Shown: positions 19,785 to 32,137, counted from the stretch's first letter. The stretch is DNA of 64,000 bases from Micrasema longulum (GCA_022494885.1 JAGVSM010003818.1:124001-188000); one strand, 5' to 3'. Numbers and translations: made by a program. Notes: generated from the sequence alone by a model not told the origin.

Positions 19785-19885
19785 AATTTCAACTGTCCGG
19801 ACCTGTGCAGCGTCCCAGCGGGCGCGGGCGGTCTCCTCTGGTGGCGCACGTCTCTCTCTAGCGGCCGCTCGGTAGGAACTCTCCC
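19785..19885 (+). other. GC-rich islet, possible short exon
   Basis: A very GC-rich stretch stands out in AT-rich DNA. On the plus strand it has an acceptor-like acctgtgcag ending at about 19810 and a donor-like cggtaggaac at about 19870, which would bound a 60-nt exon. There is no family match and it carries no identifiable motif, so this is only a candidate. Confidence 0.2.
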
Positions 19886-19989
19886 TTTCTTGCTAAGACC
19901 TACCCTTATAACACAAACAATGACCCTTACGGTTATTGCATCTGGACGCCGTGATTTTCAAAACATACTACCGTTTTATCAAATTATCA

Positions 19990-22985
19990 ATATGACATAT
20001 TAATTTATCCTAATTCAAATACATTTTTGCAATACCTATGATCATTATTGATAAGTCTATCATATATTTTAATTCTCTACTAACACCTATAACGAACTAC
20101 TCATTAAAAAGGTTACTAAAATTCACAAGTCCACCGGACTCCAGTACTTAAAATATAAATTATGAAGACATTGTCATGTAAAAATATATTGCGTCAAATT
20201 AGTTTATTCGTGGTTTATGGAATATTATGATATCTTGCTCCGTATTGGCAACAAAATATCATTTCAAAACAATACACTGTGCCTGAAATAGGAATGCTGT
20301 TCTATGATTGGTCTGCTTTGTTCAACCACGTTTAACCCAATTCCTGCCAAAGATCCCATCTGAGACCGTAGGTGTTGTCTGCTTACGTAAAAGGATACCT
20401 CCACGTATAAGCGTACGAAAGAATGAGCCAGCTATATCTTTCCAGTACATCCCGACTTTAGACCATTTCAATTCTGGCTACCGAAGGGCATGGTGATCAT
20501 CTGGCGACAATCGTAAAGAAGATTTATGGTCTCCAGACAATGCCCAGGATACCGACCCATATAAAGGAATTTGCACAAATTGTCATTTTTTCCAAAATGC
20601 CTTCGGATAGCAAGACACAGTTATTCAGAAATAATTGTCATTTGAAATGGAAATCAATTATCACTCTTATGTGATCTTCTAATTTACGTATTGCTGTATT
20701 TTGGCAGCAGCACCAATAGCTATTTTTTTTTACAAATTCATCGAGTTTTAAAATTTTGCAAACGTCAGGCACCATATTAAACCTTTTGGAACTTCTAGAC
20801 CTGTGCAGAATCTAGAATACTTAAAAATGTTAAGTGAACAATAGAATGTAAGTGATAAAAATAGTATGTTTTGTGTGGGCATTTGTAATTAGTTAAGGGT
20901 TTGGATAATTAAGTACTGTCGATAGTCTATGTTAATGAGTGTTTTGGCCATGTTCATTCAATATTAAGATATTCAAACCACAAAAGGTATCATGGACACA
21001 AAATAACAACTTTGTTTCAAGGGCTGTAATTTACTTTGATTCTTTTGATTTGCCGAACATTTAAAAACCTAGCCATTTTAAATAGTTCGTAACAATTTAT
21101 TACAAGAATAAGTAATTAACCCTGAATCAGGTTCTGCCTTAATTGACAATTTTAAGGACGTTGAATCATATTATGTTGAAAGTAAACAAAAAGTCAAGTC
21201 AAACGCTACACGTCAGTACAGTATACATTTATAATTTTATTTATTATATACAAGTACTCGTAATGTCAACATTAAAAATATTTTTTTAAAGTCAAGATGA
21301 CATACTGCACATTGTTGCTGTTTCCGTAAATTAAAAAAATCGTTATTTAACAAAAGCAAAAAAAATATAATTTTTTCGAATTAAAAGTATGGAAAGAGGC
21401 ATTTCTTAGTGGTAGGTCCAAGAATCTTTAACTTGCTGGATCAGGCGACAAAGTAGTTGGAATATTTTTATAAATATGAAATGATGCCAAATTAAGCATA
21501 CGAAAATATTAAATTTCTATTGAAATATAATACATATGTTTGTATTTTTATTTATGTTATTTTACAATACGCCCAAGGTGCGTGTAAACGCACTTGTTTT
21601 CAAACATTCTTATTTTTGTAAAATAATATTACAGGTAAGTACGTGTATAAATGCATATGTGTGTTTATGCATTACATGTGCCTCGAGTCAACACTGATTT
21701 TCTAGCGAATCGGGGCAAGTTTAAAAGCATGAGCATGAGTCGGGTCACTATAGGGTGTGTCCTTGCATTTGATAAATTATTTATTTATTGTAAAATACTT
21801 GCGTACATAGATTATTATCATTTTTTAAGATTTTAATGAACCTAAATATGAAAAATGAATATTTGTAGTCTAAACTTGGTGGGAATTTCTGGATCTATAA
21901 AACAAATTATTTTAAAACTTTCTTATTCTTATTTGTAAGAGTAAAAATCACTCACCAACGAATGCATGAACTTTCTAAATATAATAACAGATTAAGAAAC
22001 TTGTATGACATATAAAATGTACGGGTATTACTTAAGTTAAAATATTATGTCGTTGTTTTCTTTTTATTATTTTACCTACACACGTTTGGAGTGAAATATA
22101 TAACCGTGTTCGGCATTATCTGTTATAGGAATTAGCAAGTTGCACGCGACACTGTCGCTGCCACCCCTAATCCTCCAATAGGGGAGTGCAGTCGAGCTTT
22201 AGGGGTAGAACTAGAGCCTTCCTAAGGAAATAACTTCACCGAGTTAGCATTATTGTTGTGACTACAGCGCTGAAAACAACTTCCCCCTGAAAATAAAACT
22301 CGGGAAGTTACTTCAAAAACAATTCGTGAACCTGAAATTTGGTCGCGTGTGGACAATAAATATTATTTTGGTGCACATGTCATTGATAAATATATCGAAA
22401 ATAGTTTTTAAACATACACCGAATAAACCTTGTGGAATCGACTTGATCAATTTGTTATTGTCAGTTTCATTTATTATCTGTGGAGAAATAATTTTTTGGT
22501 GCCTGAAATATTTTGATATGTTGCTGTATGACGTAAGTACGAACTGTTATTTTATTTGTTTGATAAGTTGCGTACCTACGTAACGGTTGTCTCGTCTTAT
22601 AAAATATATTTAATATTATTCTGCCTATTCACCGAAAATGAAATAAACATTTTTTTATTTATTTATTTTATTGACTGTTTTCTACAAAGCATACGTTTGT
22701 TACAAAAATAATATTTTGGGACTCATTTAATCTTGTATTTTAAAGACGTGTACATGAATTCATATTTTATTTTGAAAATTGATTTTATGTTTTCATAAAA
22801 AAAAAACATGCATCGTGCTAAATAAAATCTATAGATGCGCATAAACATGAAATAATTAACAAAAAATAACAAAATACTTAAATTTTATAACAATAAAAAA
22901 TACTTCAAAACTTCTAGGTATCTATAAAATACCGCTATTCTTGAATAATAAAAAATATTTTTTTTTATGTTTCAATAGTTATCAA
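19990..22985. other. About 3 kb without a recognised gene
   Basis: AT-rich. A moderately GC-richer part at 22140-22320 (ccacccctaatcctccaata) and 20300-20580 have short open frames without splice or domain support. I see no SINE or LINE signature here. Confidence 0.4.
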
Positions 22986-22989
22986 AATA

Positions 22990-23120
22990 ATTGGTGCATA
23001 ACTCACTGCATTATATTGCATAATACTCTCTTAGAAAATTGCATAATCTGAAGTGCATCTCGATCAGCTGTTACCAAGACGATAAGTCCTATGCATTAGA
23101 TGACAGTCCGGGGAGTCACT
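22990..23120 (-). repeat. SINE family B body fragment (diverged)
   Basis: It has ttggtgcataactcactgca, gaagtgcatctcgatcag and cgataagtcctatgcattag in the family B body order. A diverged tRNA-like head (gaattgaaccgcgg... taccacgac) follows at 23315-23380. Confidence 0.5.
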
Positions 23121-23769
23121 TTAATTTTTTAATAGTCAAATACTAAGTTTATTCTATAAAAAAAAACCTTTGTATCCTAGTGATTTACGCAAAAAATGTT
23201 GCTGGGCCATTTGAAGTTTGTCATAAAATAGCCTAGATACAAATAGCAGCAGGCAGAGCAGAATTCGAAGCTCGAACCTCTCATGTCTATTAAAATAAAC
23301 ATTTAATGTCGGCAAGGCGACGAATTGAACCGCGGATCTTAAGCGTAAGTGACAGGTAAATGCGCGTACCACGACATTTACATTTAAATAATAAAAAAAT
23401 AAATTGAAAACAACAATTTTCAAAAAATCCTTGTGACACATTTTATACCTATGCGAGGTATGCTGAGTATGACTAACCGACTTGCACGCTATGAGGGTTA
23501 GCTCCGTTGACCGCAATGCTGTAGAAAAACCTACCATCCGATAAATAGGTGTCAAGGAAATACTTCGCAAAATGCCGTATCTTCCCGTTCGCGTAATTTT
23601 ATAACTATTCAAAAAACAATTTTAAAAACTTCTAGTTTTGCAAATATTAAAAAAAATGCTGTGTGGTAAATAAACAAGATTCAAAAGTTTATTATTAATT
23701 GAGAAACATTGAGTATCAATCAAACTTTTTGGTTTAGTTTGTCGCAAGAGGCAAAATTAGCACATGTGC

Positions 23770-24890
23770 CTCAATTATGAACGCTATCTTCATCTGTATA
23801 TATCGAGACGGTATACTTAACTTCTGTACCATCTGTATCTTACCTTGGTATGTTGTACATACTTTTTTTAAATTTTTTATACGCTGCCACTCGTTTCTAC
23901 CTACTTTTCATATCGACATCATATGATCGAAACAAGCCAATGGAACGGCCGCAAACAATTAGTCCGCGTTCCTTACATTGACATTTAAAATAGTTCTCAT
24001 TTATATTTTAAATAAGCTTCTGTAATAAAAAGTGCTCACTTCAAAGCAATTATAGACTCCAATAAATCCCAATTCAAGAAAAAAATGCTCGCTTGAACAT
24101 GAATTTTGCATACTTTTGGAAATCACCTAGACGGTACACTTAATGATCGTTTGTATGTATTTACCGATCTGTACCGATCGACTACAAAGCCGGCTGGCTC
24201 CTATAACGTCTTGATACATACACTCGTAAAAATAGTAAAACAGATGGAAAAAATATAATAACTAAATTATTTATTTAGACTGGTAACTTTTTGACCCATA
24301 TAATCTGTGTCTGACGCCTAGATACTCTTATTTGTTGATAGGAGAGAACCTAGCGACATTATTTCCATATTTAAGCGTTCGTTTTCTTAAGTAACAGTTA
24401 TGTCGGAATTTAATTCGACTTCAAAATATACTTATTTCTCTCTCGTATTTTTAATGTTCTTTTAAGAAAAAAAGTGCCAACCTCAAAACGATTCATTTTT
24501 TTAATAAATCATAATTAAAGGAAAAATTGCTTAATGGAAAAAAAAATTGACACTTTTAATGCGTAGATAATCGTATCGAGGGGTTCTAGACTCGTCGGTA
24601 TAAAATGATGTACTTACATCAAAACTTGATGGTGGGGGTATCGATACTATACCTTTGTAGTCGGTCGGGAGACTTTTGTCTTCAACTATGACGTCATACT
24701 GAAGCTATGTCATTTTAGAGCGTAGATATGTGTACCGTAACGTACGCTTCCCCTTGATTCATATTGATGTACCTACCCAAAACTCAAAGGTGGGAGGGGG
24801 GGGGGGTTGGTAGTATATCTTTATAATCGCTAGAGGGAATTTTTCCTCAACTATACCGTCAAGGTTAAGGTATGACGTCTTTATCTTCCC
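23770..24890. repeat. Unclassified direct repeat F, copy 2
   Basis: Second, longer copy of the element at 16790-17639. Shared words in the same order include cgacatcatatgatcgaa, ccgcgttccttac, tttaattcgacttcaaaat, aagaaaaaaagtgccaacct and cttttaatgcgtagata. An internal segment (tcgatacta...gtcatactgaag) seems to repeat itself near 24650-24720 and 24810-24870. Same orientation as copy 1. Confidence 0.75.
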
Positions 24891-24894
24891 ATCA

Positions 24895-25390
24895 TAATCG
24901 AGGCCGTGGACTCTGATGAATGGGAGCGAAGTATGGGCTTGCAAAAACAGGGATGAAAGTAGGCTGAACGCTGTCGAAATCGATCTCTTAGGCGAATGTA
25001 TGGTAAAACTATGTACGATTGATGCACAAATGTCGGGATCCATACATTATGTAAAGCTAAGATAAGCATTATCGACAACATCAAGAAAGGAGCTCTGCGT
25101 TGGTTTGGACATGTAGAGCGAATGGGCAGCGAAAGAACGTCTAAAAATATTTACGATGCGAATTTTGATGGATGCAGAAATAGAGGAAGACCGAGAAAGA
25201 CATGGCATGACCAAATCCAACAAATAATTGAAGATGAACATGTCAAAAGTCTGAATAATCGGTGCACGTGCATGAGAAGATGTATGAATGTAGAGGGAGC
25301 GAGATCTGTATTCAAAGATAGAGTTATGTGGTGTTCTATCCTCTTTGCTTACCATTACAGGGAAACGGCGGGATGGTTTGTTTTGGTTTT
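24895..25390 (+). mobile_element. Non-LTR retrotransposon C-terminal remnant (GRPRKTWHDQI family)
   Basis: The plus strand reads GSEVWACKNRDESRLNAVE, LLRRMYGKTMYD, IIDNIKKGALRWFGHVERM, then NRGRPRKTWHDQIQQII and CMRRCMNVEGARSVF. This is the RT C terminus common in lepidopteran LINEs (LRWFGHVERM ... GRPRKTW). It has a stop near 25018. Same family as 26030, 41050 and 60790. Confidence 0.88.
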
Positions 25391-26024
25391 GTTTGGTTTA
25401 GTTTGACCTAATTTTTTGGCTGACCAATGAGCGAAAGTAGGCATCTTCAAGACTGATAAATTTTGTATGATACTTTAAGCTTAAATGTGTTTTTTTATGA
25501 TTCATAGGAGATAAGGTTAGATACGTAAATGAAATTAGGGACACCCATTGGACAGTGTTTGGTCTATTACAAAAATGGGAAGATGTTTATCAAGAAACAT
25601 TAGCAAAAAAATAGCAATTTTCGTAAAAAAAAATGCTTTAAAAAATGTTTTTTAAACATTTTTTTTATAAAACTTACGCAATTTATTTTCATGTAATTTT
25701 AACATCAGCATGTTAAATTTTCATTTTAATAATTTTGTGAAATATGTAGGTTATTTCTATTGTGGTCGAACGGGTGTTTATGATTGGTTTACTGATTTGT
25801 AAATTATGACGAAATGGGTAACTATTTTTTTTCCGTTCATCTTGCAAAAACTGCATTACGCAATCATTTTAAAATACGTTTTGCTACCATTAAAATCCAT
25901 AAAAATATATTTTAATGCTCTGACAAATAAGAAATTCATAATAGGAAATAACTTTACAGTGCACTTTAGTGATTTTCATCGACCTTGGTAAATGAGTTCA
26001 TGTTTGTCACAGGAGGCAAAATTG

Positions 26025-26170
26025 ACCGTTCACAATGGAGTCCTATTGTACAAAAGCGAAATATGGAATAGGAAAAACAAGGATGAAAGTAGGTGGACTG
26101 CTGCCGAAATGCGTTCTCTCAGGCGATTGTGTGGTCAAACTATGCATGGTAGGTGCATATTATCGACAAC
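26025..26170 (+). mobile_element. LINE fragment, same family as 24895
   Basis: The plus strand reads NGVLLYKSEIWNRKNKDESR, then AAEMRSLRRLCGQTMHGRC, corresponding to the part of the RT just upstream of LRWFGHVERM. It breaks off at a family E repeat piece near 26190. Confidence 0.75.
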
Positions 26171-26189
26171 ATCAGTCACGGTTAATTAT

Positions 26190-26260
26190 AGTAAGCTTGA
26201 ACTATGCTGGATCTCCTCTCTAGGGAGTTATTTAGATCTAAATTCGCAACGTTGATGCAA
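26190..26260. repeat. Foldback repeat family E fragment
   Basis: Contains tgctggatctcctctctagg and gagttatttagatctaaatt, matching the terminal module at 30935-30980. Confidence 0.55.
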
Positions 26261-26329
26261 AAAGTTTAGTGTACGAAATCTAATATAGATCAAAATACTT
26301 GACCGCAACGAGTAAAGCACGTACAAAGG

Positions 26330-26415
26330 CGCGCGTCTTTATGCGCTATTTTTGTTCGGCCAGCCCTCCGGGCGCAAAAAAGGAGAGCGCGCGTTAACGC
26401 GCTTATGGCACGTAA
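26330..26415. other. GC-rich palindromic patch
   Basis: A perfect 14-bp palindrome gcgcgttaacgcgc occupies 26389-26402, preceded by gcgcgcgtctttatgcgc and gccctccgggcgc. Function unknown; it could be the hairpin end of a mobile element such as a Helitron, but no flanking consensus was confirmed. Confidence 0.3.
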
Positions 26416-26694
26416 CAGCTAATTGTACGCAAAACTGTATTTTAAAAGACAAATAATAAAATACGTCACAAATGTCCATGCTCTTATTTTATTAATAAAT
26501 AAATAAACATAGGAGTTTTGGAATATTTTCCATATTTACACCGGCGAAATTGAAATATGTGATTGCAAACTAGGAGTATACGTCGTGAAACGTAAATATT
26601 TTAACATTTAATATAAGGTGTTCACGAATGTTGCGTTGTGATCGCGAAAACGATAAACAACCATGGTGAGAAATTGTTATCATGTCGCTTATTA

Positions 26695-26830
26695 ACACGT
26701 CGATTATTTGTGATTGAGTTACCCGTGGCCACTTTAAACACTGTGTAACATTCAAAAGAGTTGAAACCCTTATTGACATGCGTGAGATTCACCTGGCTGA
26801 ATTATTTTGCCTACGCCAACACCTGAAAAT
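26695..26830 (+). repeat. Foldback repeat family E inner block
   Basis: It has gtggccactttaaacactgt, gtaacattc, gagttgaaacccttatt and gcctgaaaata, matching 45390-45562 in order. Confidence 0.65.
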
Positions 26831-27009
26831 ACATTTTTAAGACTCTGTACTGTTGCGGTGCCTTGTGCACCACTGAGTGCAGATAAAAAAAAAAACATAA
26901 GACATTTTGAACATGATAAAATGGACAAACGAAACAAAAAACTAAAGATTATTCAATATCATTGTTGTTTGACCATCAAAGGTTATTATTTATACAGCTA
27001 TAAATAGAA

Positions 27010-28865
27010 TTGTAACCCCAGTGAGGTCACATTATTTTATGGTTAGTCTTTGTTTATTATGAAAAAAATGAATAAATAAATAAATAAATATTATAATATA
27101 CCAGAAGGCGCGTAGAACCAAGTTTGTATACATCGCACAGTGTCCAAAAGTCCCTCCTCTACCCGAAATCTCTCTTGCGCGCATGCGTGAAGTGGCTTCG
27201 TAATGTTGCCAGACCGTGAACAATATGCTAAAATATAAGATAATTTTGTGTCATGTTATGTTATATTTTACAACAAAAAATATTTTACTGACTGGACTAT
27301 AAAAAACAGGTATTTTATCTGGCAAACTTTAAAAAAAACATTTAGTAATTACGTAAGTTAATGCCGCTTAATATTATACTAAGTGGTAGCGAATAATGTG
27401 AGTATGCATTGTTAAAATATTGTCACAACTTCAACATCATTTTTACCCACAGCCGCTGTTCTCTCCTTTGATCATCCACAATAAGACCTCGTGTAGCGAA
27501 TCACGAGTTTATTTTGTTGAACGTGTGTCGCATCATAGAATTTGTTTCCACCAACCACCAGTGTTCAGCTCCAGATCGGGGGCCTGTCCTAGTGTTGGAG
27601 CCACTCGCAATTAACCAGTCGGACAATCGCAATTCCATCAAGAACAAACCATATTAGTGGCATCCATTCCTAATCCATCTCATTCGTTGGGGTAGTGACC
27701 GATTGACACTGCATGCCGCATACCGAGGATATTCACTTATTTCATTGAAATTGAAATACAGTCCACTCCGATAAATATTATTGTAGAAGCCCTAGGGCTT
27801 CGCCCCCCGCGATTTCTCGCCCCCGCATCCGAATGGGAATTCGTTTTCCCACCACTAAGGCTTGTTAATAGAAAGCCGGGTAAATTCGATTACCCTGGCA
27901 ATACTAACAAAATGTCCACGTAACTTAACAATCTGACAGATGGTAAAATAATCGAATTCTTAAATAATATTAGGTACTTATGAATTCGCTTCTTACACAT
28001 GAAATGTGATCCTACCTTATTCCCTTTTAATCCCAGCAGTATTTTGACATTAACAACGTCTACAGAGTACCTAATGGCCAAAACGTAAAACTACTCATGT
28101 ATGAGTATACTTATGTATTGTTTAGTCGGCTTCAGTGAGATGCGCATACGCGGTTTCTGGACTAATATAATTCTATGCAGCTATATAAAGTAAGAACGAT
28201 TCATAAAATAACCAGAATCATAATGTACATATGTTCAATCATACATATGTAGATATATTTAAAAGCAAAAAAAATATGGGCGGATTTCTTCGATTAAATT
28301 AATCGTACAAGTTTTTCACTAAATGAATCTAAAAACGTACTATTTAGATACTTTGTAGTCACGAAAGCATGACGAGTTCACAATCGTGAGGGAATTTGCT
28401 CACATTATTTCAGTTTGATCTTTTGCGTGACATGCTACTAACATTTGCTCATCAAGTATATTGATATTCTGTAATTAGATATACTACTACCGATACTTGC
28501 GCACATATCAAACAGATTCGGAAACGTGAGAAAAGTGAAATCAAATGGAAATAACTCAATAAAATAAAAGATTGAATTAACGATCATTAATAAAAGAAGA
28601 CGTTTCTAAATATAAAAACGTGGATTCTGAACTAAAAAGGTATTTTTCAACATGCGTTTAAATAAATATTCATTACGCGAATTGTGTTTATTTTTAATGG
28701 TTAAACTATTGAACTTTAACCAAAATAAACAGCAGAATAAACATTTTTCTGATAAAATAAAGTCATTTAGGGGTACCACTTTTATAAGTTATTATTATGA
28801 TTTATTTATATAAATTTCATACAAAATATTTAAGTATATTTAATTGAACCAAAATTGTATAATCT
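27010..28865. other. No gene recognised
   Basis: A moderately GC-richer section at 27470-27850 ends with cgccccccgcgatttctcgc and a perfect 16-bp palindrome gaagccctagggcttc at 27786-27801. It might be part of an LTR or other transposon but I find no coding match. The rest is AT-rich and featureless. Confidence 0.35.
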
Positions 28866-28869
28866 TGAT

Positions 28870-28945
28870 GAGAAATTAAAAGTTGGGGTGAAATCTAGAC
28901 TTTTGTCTACAAACATTTGGACAAACTCAAATATTGTTGAAAAAG
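28870..28945 (-). repeat. Foldback repeat family E terminal fragment
   Basis: It contains gtgaaatctagacttttgtc and ggacaaactcaaatattgtt, the inverted terminal module. Confidence 0.7.
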
Positions 28946-29039
28946 AAAATTCACTTAACAGATATTGCCGGGGCAACGACGATAGTTTGATTGTTTTATT
29001 TTTAAACTAGTTTTAGTTAGTTTTAGAATGGAATACTTA

Positions 29040-29290
29040 CATAATCCTTAAAAATTCTTAACTCACTCTTTGATGTACCTGAACTATTGAGCTCAATAAA
29101 ATTAAATATCCCAACTAAAAACCACAGACAAAACTTATTATTTCATACCTATAATCATAGAACTAACTATGGTTTTCATTTCCCTATGCCCAGAATTCTT
29201 AGGTCTGCCAACAAACACACCAGTCTTGATTTCTTTGATAACAATTTGTCTTCTTTCATACGATCACTGAATCAAATAAAATTATAAACA
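29040..29290 (+). mobile_element. Jockey-like LINE C-terminal remnant
   Basis: The plus strand reads RTNYGFHFPMPRILRSANKH, followed by LDFFDNNLSSFIRSLNQIKL and a stop. A tail with TNY...SP..R......D.F...L..F...L is seen in Jockey-type elements and also at 37500-37672. Confidence 0.65.
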
Positions 29291-29436
29291 CCTCTTTCCC
29301 GCTTCCACTCCCACCAAGTCTACTATATCCCATCGTATCTTTCTATTTTCCTTTATAATAATTTTCTATCAATAAATATGTCCTTAAAAATGCCCATTTG
29401 GCGTATAAATAAATAAATAAAATATTTAATAAATTA

Positions 29437-29601
29437 CAATATTTGAGTTTGTCCAAACGTCTGTAGACAAAAGACTGGATGTTACACAGTATGTAAAGTG
29501 GCCACTTAACCAGCCAAAGACAGGTCAAAAGCCCTGTAAATGCCTAGACTTCCATATTCCCTTGTTTAAGGTATTCTCCATCCCTGTTGTAATTTTTTAT
29601 T
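29437..29601 (+). repeat. Foldback repeat family E, short copy
   Basis: It opens caatatttgagtttgtcc, then jumps from aaagactggat to the inner block in inverted sense (gtggccacttaaccagcc, aaatgcctagacttccatat). This is the layout expected of an internally deleted foldback. Confidence 0.75.
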
Positions 29602-29894
29602 TAATAAATAACTGATATACGCATGTTTTTGTTTGTTCTTTGTTAATGATTGATTTTCAATATATTTTGCACCATAACTGGTTTTTTAAATAACATTATT
29701 TTTTAATATACTATCGTATTCTTATCGCTACGATTTTCAAAAGTTTTGTGATTTTTAGTTCGTTTTTATTAAAACGATTTTGACGAAATTTTTCACACCT
29801 TTTTGAGAAACTTCGCGGTATAATTGAATACTCTAATTTTTACCGCGTGTAGGAAAAATGTTTTATATGCAATCTCCCGTAGCACTGAACTTCT

Positions 29895-30025
29895 TCATTA
29901 CCACGGTGAATTACAGCGCAAAACACCCAGGCTCGAGTGAAATCAAATTTAATTTTTGTGATCTCACTGGGAAGCGAACCCAAACCCTACGTGCGTGAGG
30001 CTAAATTACATCACGGGGGTTGCCA
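29895..30025 (-). repeat. SINE family A, diverged
   Basis: It has ggtgaattacagcgcaaaac, cccaggctcgagtgaaatca and a B-box-like aagcgaacccaaaccc, the family A order seen at 43225 and 33305. Confidence 0.65.
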
Positions 30026-30756
30026 GCAAAAGTTAAATACATTTAGCAAAAATAATTATACCTATTTTGACTATCCTTAAACACACAAAAAAATATACAC
30101 GCATGTGATTGAAATGCAATTGGGCTAATTTTTTTTGTTGAATTTGCTGATCAACTTTGATTTTTTTTAAATTCGTACTAGGTACATTAAAAAATAATAT
30201 TAAATATTTTTTAAGACGAGTTAGAAGTCAGTTATTTACCTACTCTTATAATCATTTTGAAAGACTGTACAAACGAGTATAGTAGCTCTATTTGTATTAT
30301 GAAAAGTAGGTTAGTTGAATCCAGTAAAAGCTGATATCGTGAAATGTTTCAAATTGGATAACCACTTGTTGATTTGAGATTTCAAGCTTAAAGCCTTAAG
30401 TATGAGGGTGAACACCCTAACATGCTGATGTGGGTGCGGTTAGGGAGGAAAGTTAGTTTTAAAGTTTTTCTATTACCGTTTAAATATGAATGTTGACCAT
30501 GTAGTTTGTACCACATATGAAATGTACCGTTTATACTTTGCAATGTAACGGAAAATATCATCTTTAAAATAAAGTTGGGAGCATGCGGGCTGCCTGAGAT
30601 CAGACATTTAGTCGGTAAAAACCAAATACCTGCCTGGCACCTATTCTCCTTTACGGATGCGAATCGTGGAACCGCACTTGGGCCCCAAACATCAAACGAT
30701 TGAGTTTTAAGAGTAGCTAAATCAGAATACTACCTTGTAGTCAACAAGCTAAAATT

Positions 30757-30870
30757 ATCATTATTTCCCTATCCACACCTAGTGGTGCATTGCAGGGGCA
30801 AATCGTCTAAATAAGCGATTATGCACAGCTTACCATTATATTTGACTTGCGATTATAATGTTTTAGAGTA
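30757..30870 (-). repeat. SINE family B body fragment
   Basis: It contains atttccctatccacacctag and tggtgcattgcagg, followed by degraded body sequence. Confidence 0.5.
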
Positions 30871-30901
30871 AATATGTTTATAAGAAAAAAAAAATATAAT
30901 G

Positions 30902-31330
30902 TTCAACAATGTTTTAGTATGTCCAAATGCTTGCAGACTGGCTGGATTTCCTCCCTAGGGAGTTATTTATATTTAAATTTATTTCAACAGAGAGGGAAAA
31001 CGTTGTTGTGAAGGGAATATGGAAGTCTAGGCATTTACAGGGCTCATGACCTGTCATTGGCTGGTTTATGTGGCCACTTTGCACACTATGTAACATTCAC
31101 CATTCTGCCCATATTTAAATGCTCTTTTACTTCTTTACTACACAAAAGTCAACAAATGGAAGAGTTGAGGAAATATAGATGTTTAAACATGGGCTGAATG
31201 GTGAATGTTACACAGTGTAAAGAGTAGCCACTTAAACCAGCCAATGACAGGTCATAAGCCCTGTAAATGCCTAGACTTCCATATTCCCTTCTCAACAATG
31301 TTTTCCCTCTCTGTTGAAATAAATTTAAAT
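30902..31330. repeat. Foldback repeat family E, complete inverted pair
   Basis: The terminal module (caacaatgttttagtatgtc) leads into arm 1 (about 30971-31125), a spacer of about 50 bp, then arm 2 (about 31176-31330), which is its reverse complement with few mismatches. Shared arm words include tatttcaacagagagggaaa, aatatggaagtctaggcatt and cctgtcattggctggttta. Confidence 0.88.
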
Positions 31331-31587
31331 AAAAATAATTGTCATTTATTATAAATCAGTACCACCGTTTATATCTTCCTACAAAAAATATCTATGAAGT
31401 GCACCAAGCGCCCAGCCCTTTCTCAGTGAAAGATGAAACTGGCCGATTATCTCAGCTTATTTCTCCATACAAAAAGTGCACTATATTTTACATCTTTAAC
31501 CCAAGTAAGCTTTTTTAGTACTAAAACAAGCTTGCAGATTACAAATATTATTTGAAGATTCTCTATTTGGAAACTAGTATTTCGAAT

Positions 31588-32062
31588 TAACATATTACAA
31601 CAGAGATGGAGAACATTTAAGAGAGGGTAATATAGAAGTCTAGGCATCTACAGGGCGTATGCCCTGTCAATGGCTGGTTTAAGTGGCCACTTTACACACT
31701 GTAACATTCACCATTCTGTCCATATTTGAACATCTATATTCCTTCGATTCTTTAATCTGTTAATGTTTGTGAAGTTAAAGAGCTTAAACCTTTATTTATG
31801 CGGGTGAGATTCGTGCAGTTGAATTATTTCACCTACATACTAGGCAACGCCTGAAAATTTTATTTTTTCAAATTCAATACTTCTTCATGGACCAGGTGGA
31901 TTAATCAACAATATTTTGAGTTTGTCCCTACACTTCTATATTACCTTCTCTTAAATGTTCTTCATCTCTGTTGTAATATGTTAATATAAACAGCTCCCCA
32001 AGGAGTTGAATCCAGTCTTTGTCTACAAAAATTTGGACAAACTCAAAATATTGTTAGTATTT
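31588..32062. repeat. Foldback repeat family E, second cluster
   Basis: The segment 31588-31640 (ttaacatattacaacagaga, then gtaatatagaagt) reappears inverted at about 31940-31994. The outer right part ends in ggacaaactcaaaatattgt. An internal caatattttgagtttgtcc at about 31907 shows that one copy is nested or rearranged. Confidence 0.8.
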
Positions 32063-32137
32063 GGAACATTATTTCCGAAGGACTATTATTCTTTGATAGG
32101 ATACCGTTGACATATATTATGTATCACATATATTATG

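Noticed and set aside
19425..20003. 192-codon plus frame
   Set aside because: It runs through a SINE head and an islet of different composition, and the translation has no domain; the length is chance in a stop-poor stretch.
23154..23612. 152-codon minus frame
   Set aside because: It contains a degraded SINE head and has no family resemblance.
27470..27850. Possible LTR of a retrovirus-like element
   Set aside because: No matching second repeat, primer-binding site or coding region was seen in the window.
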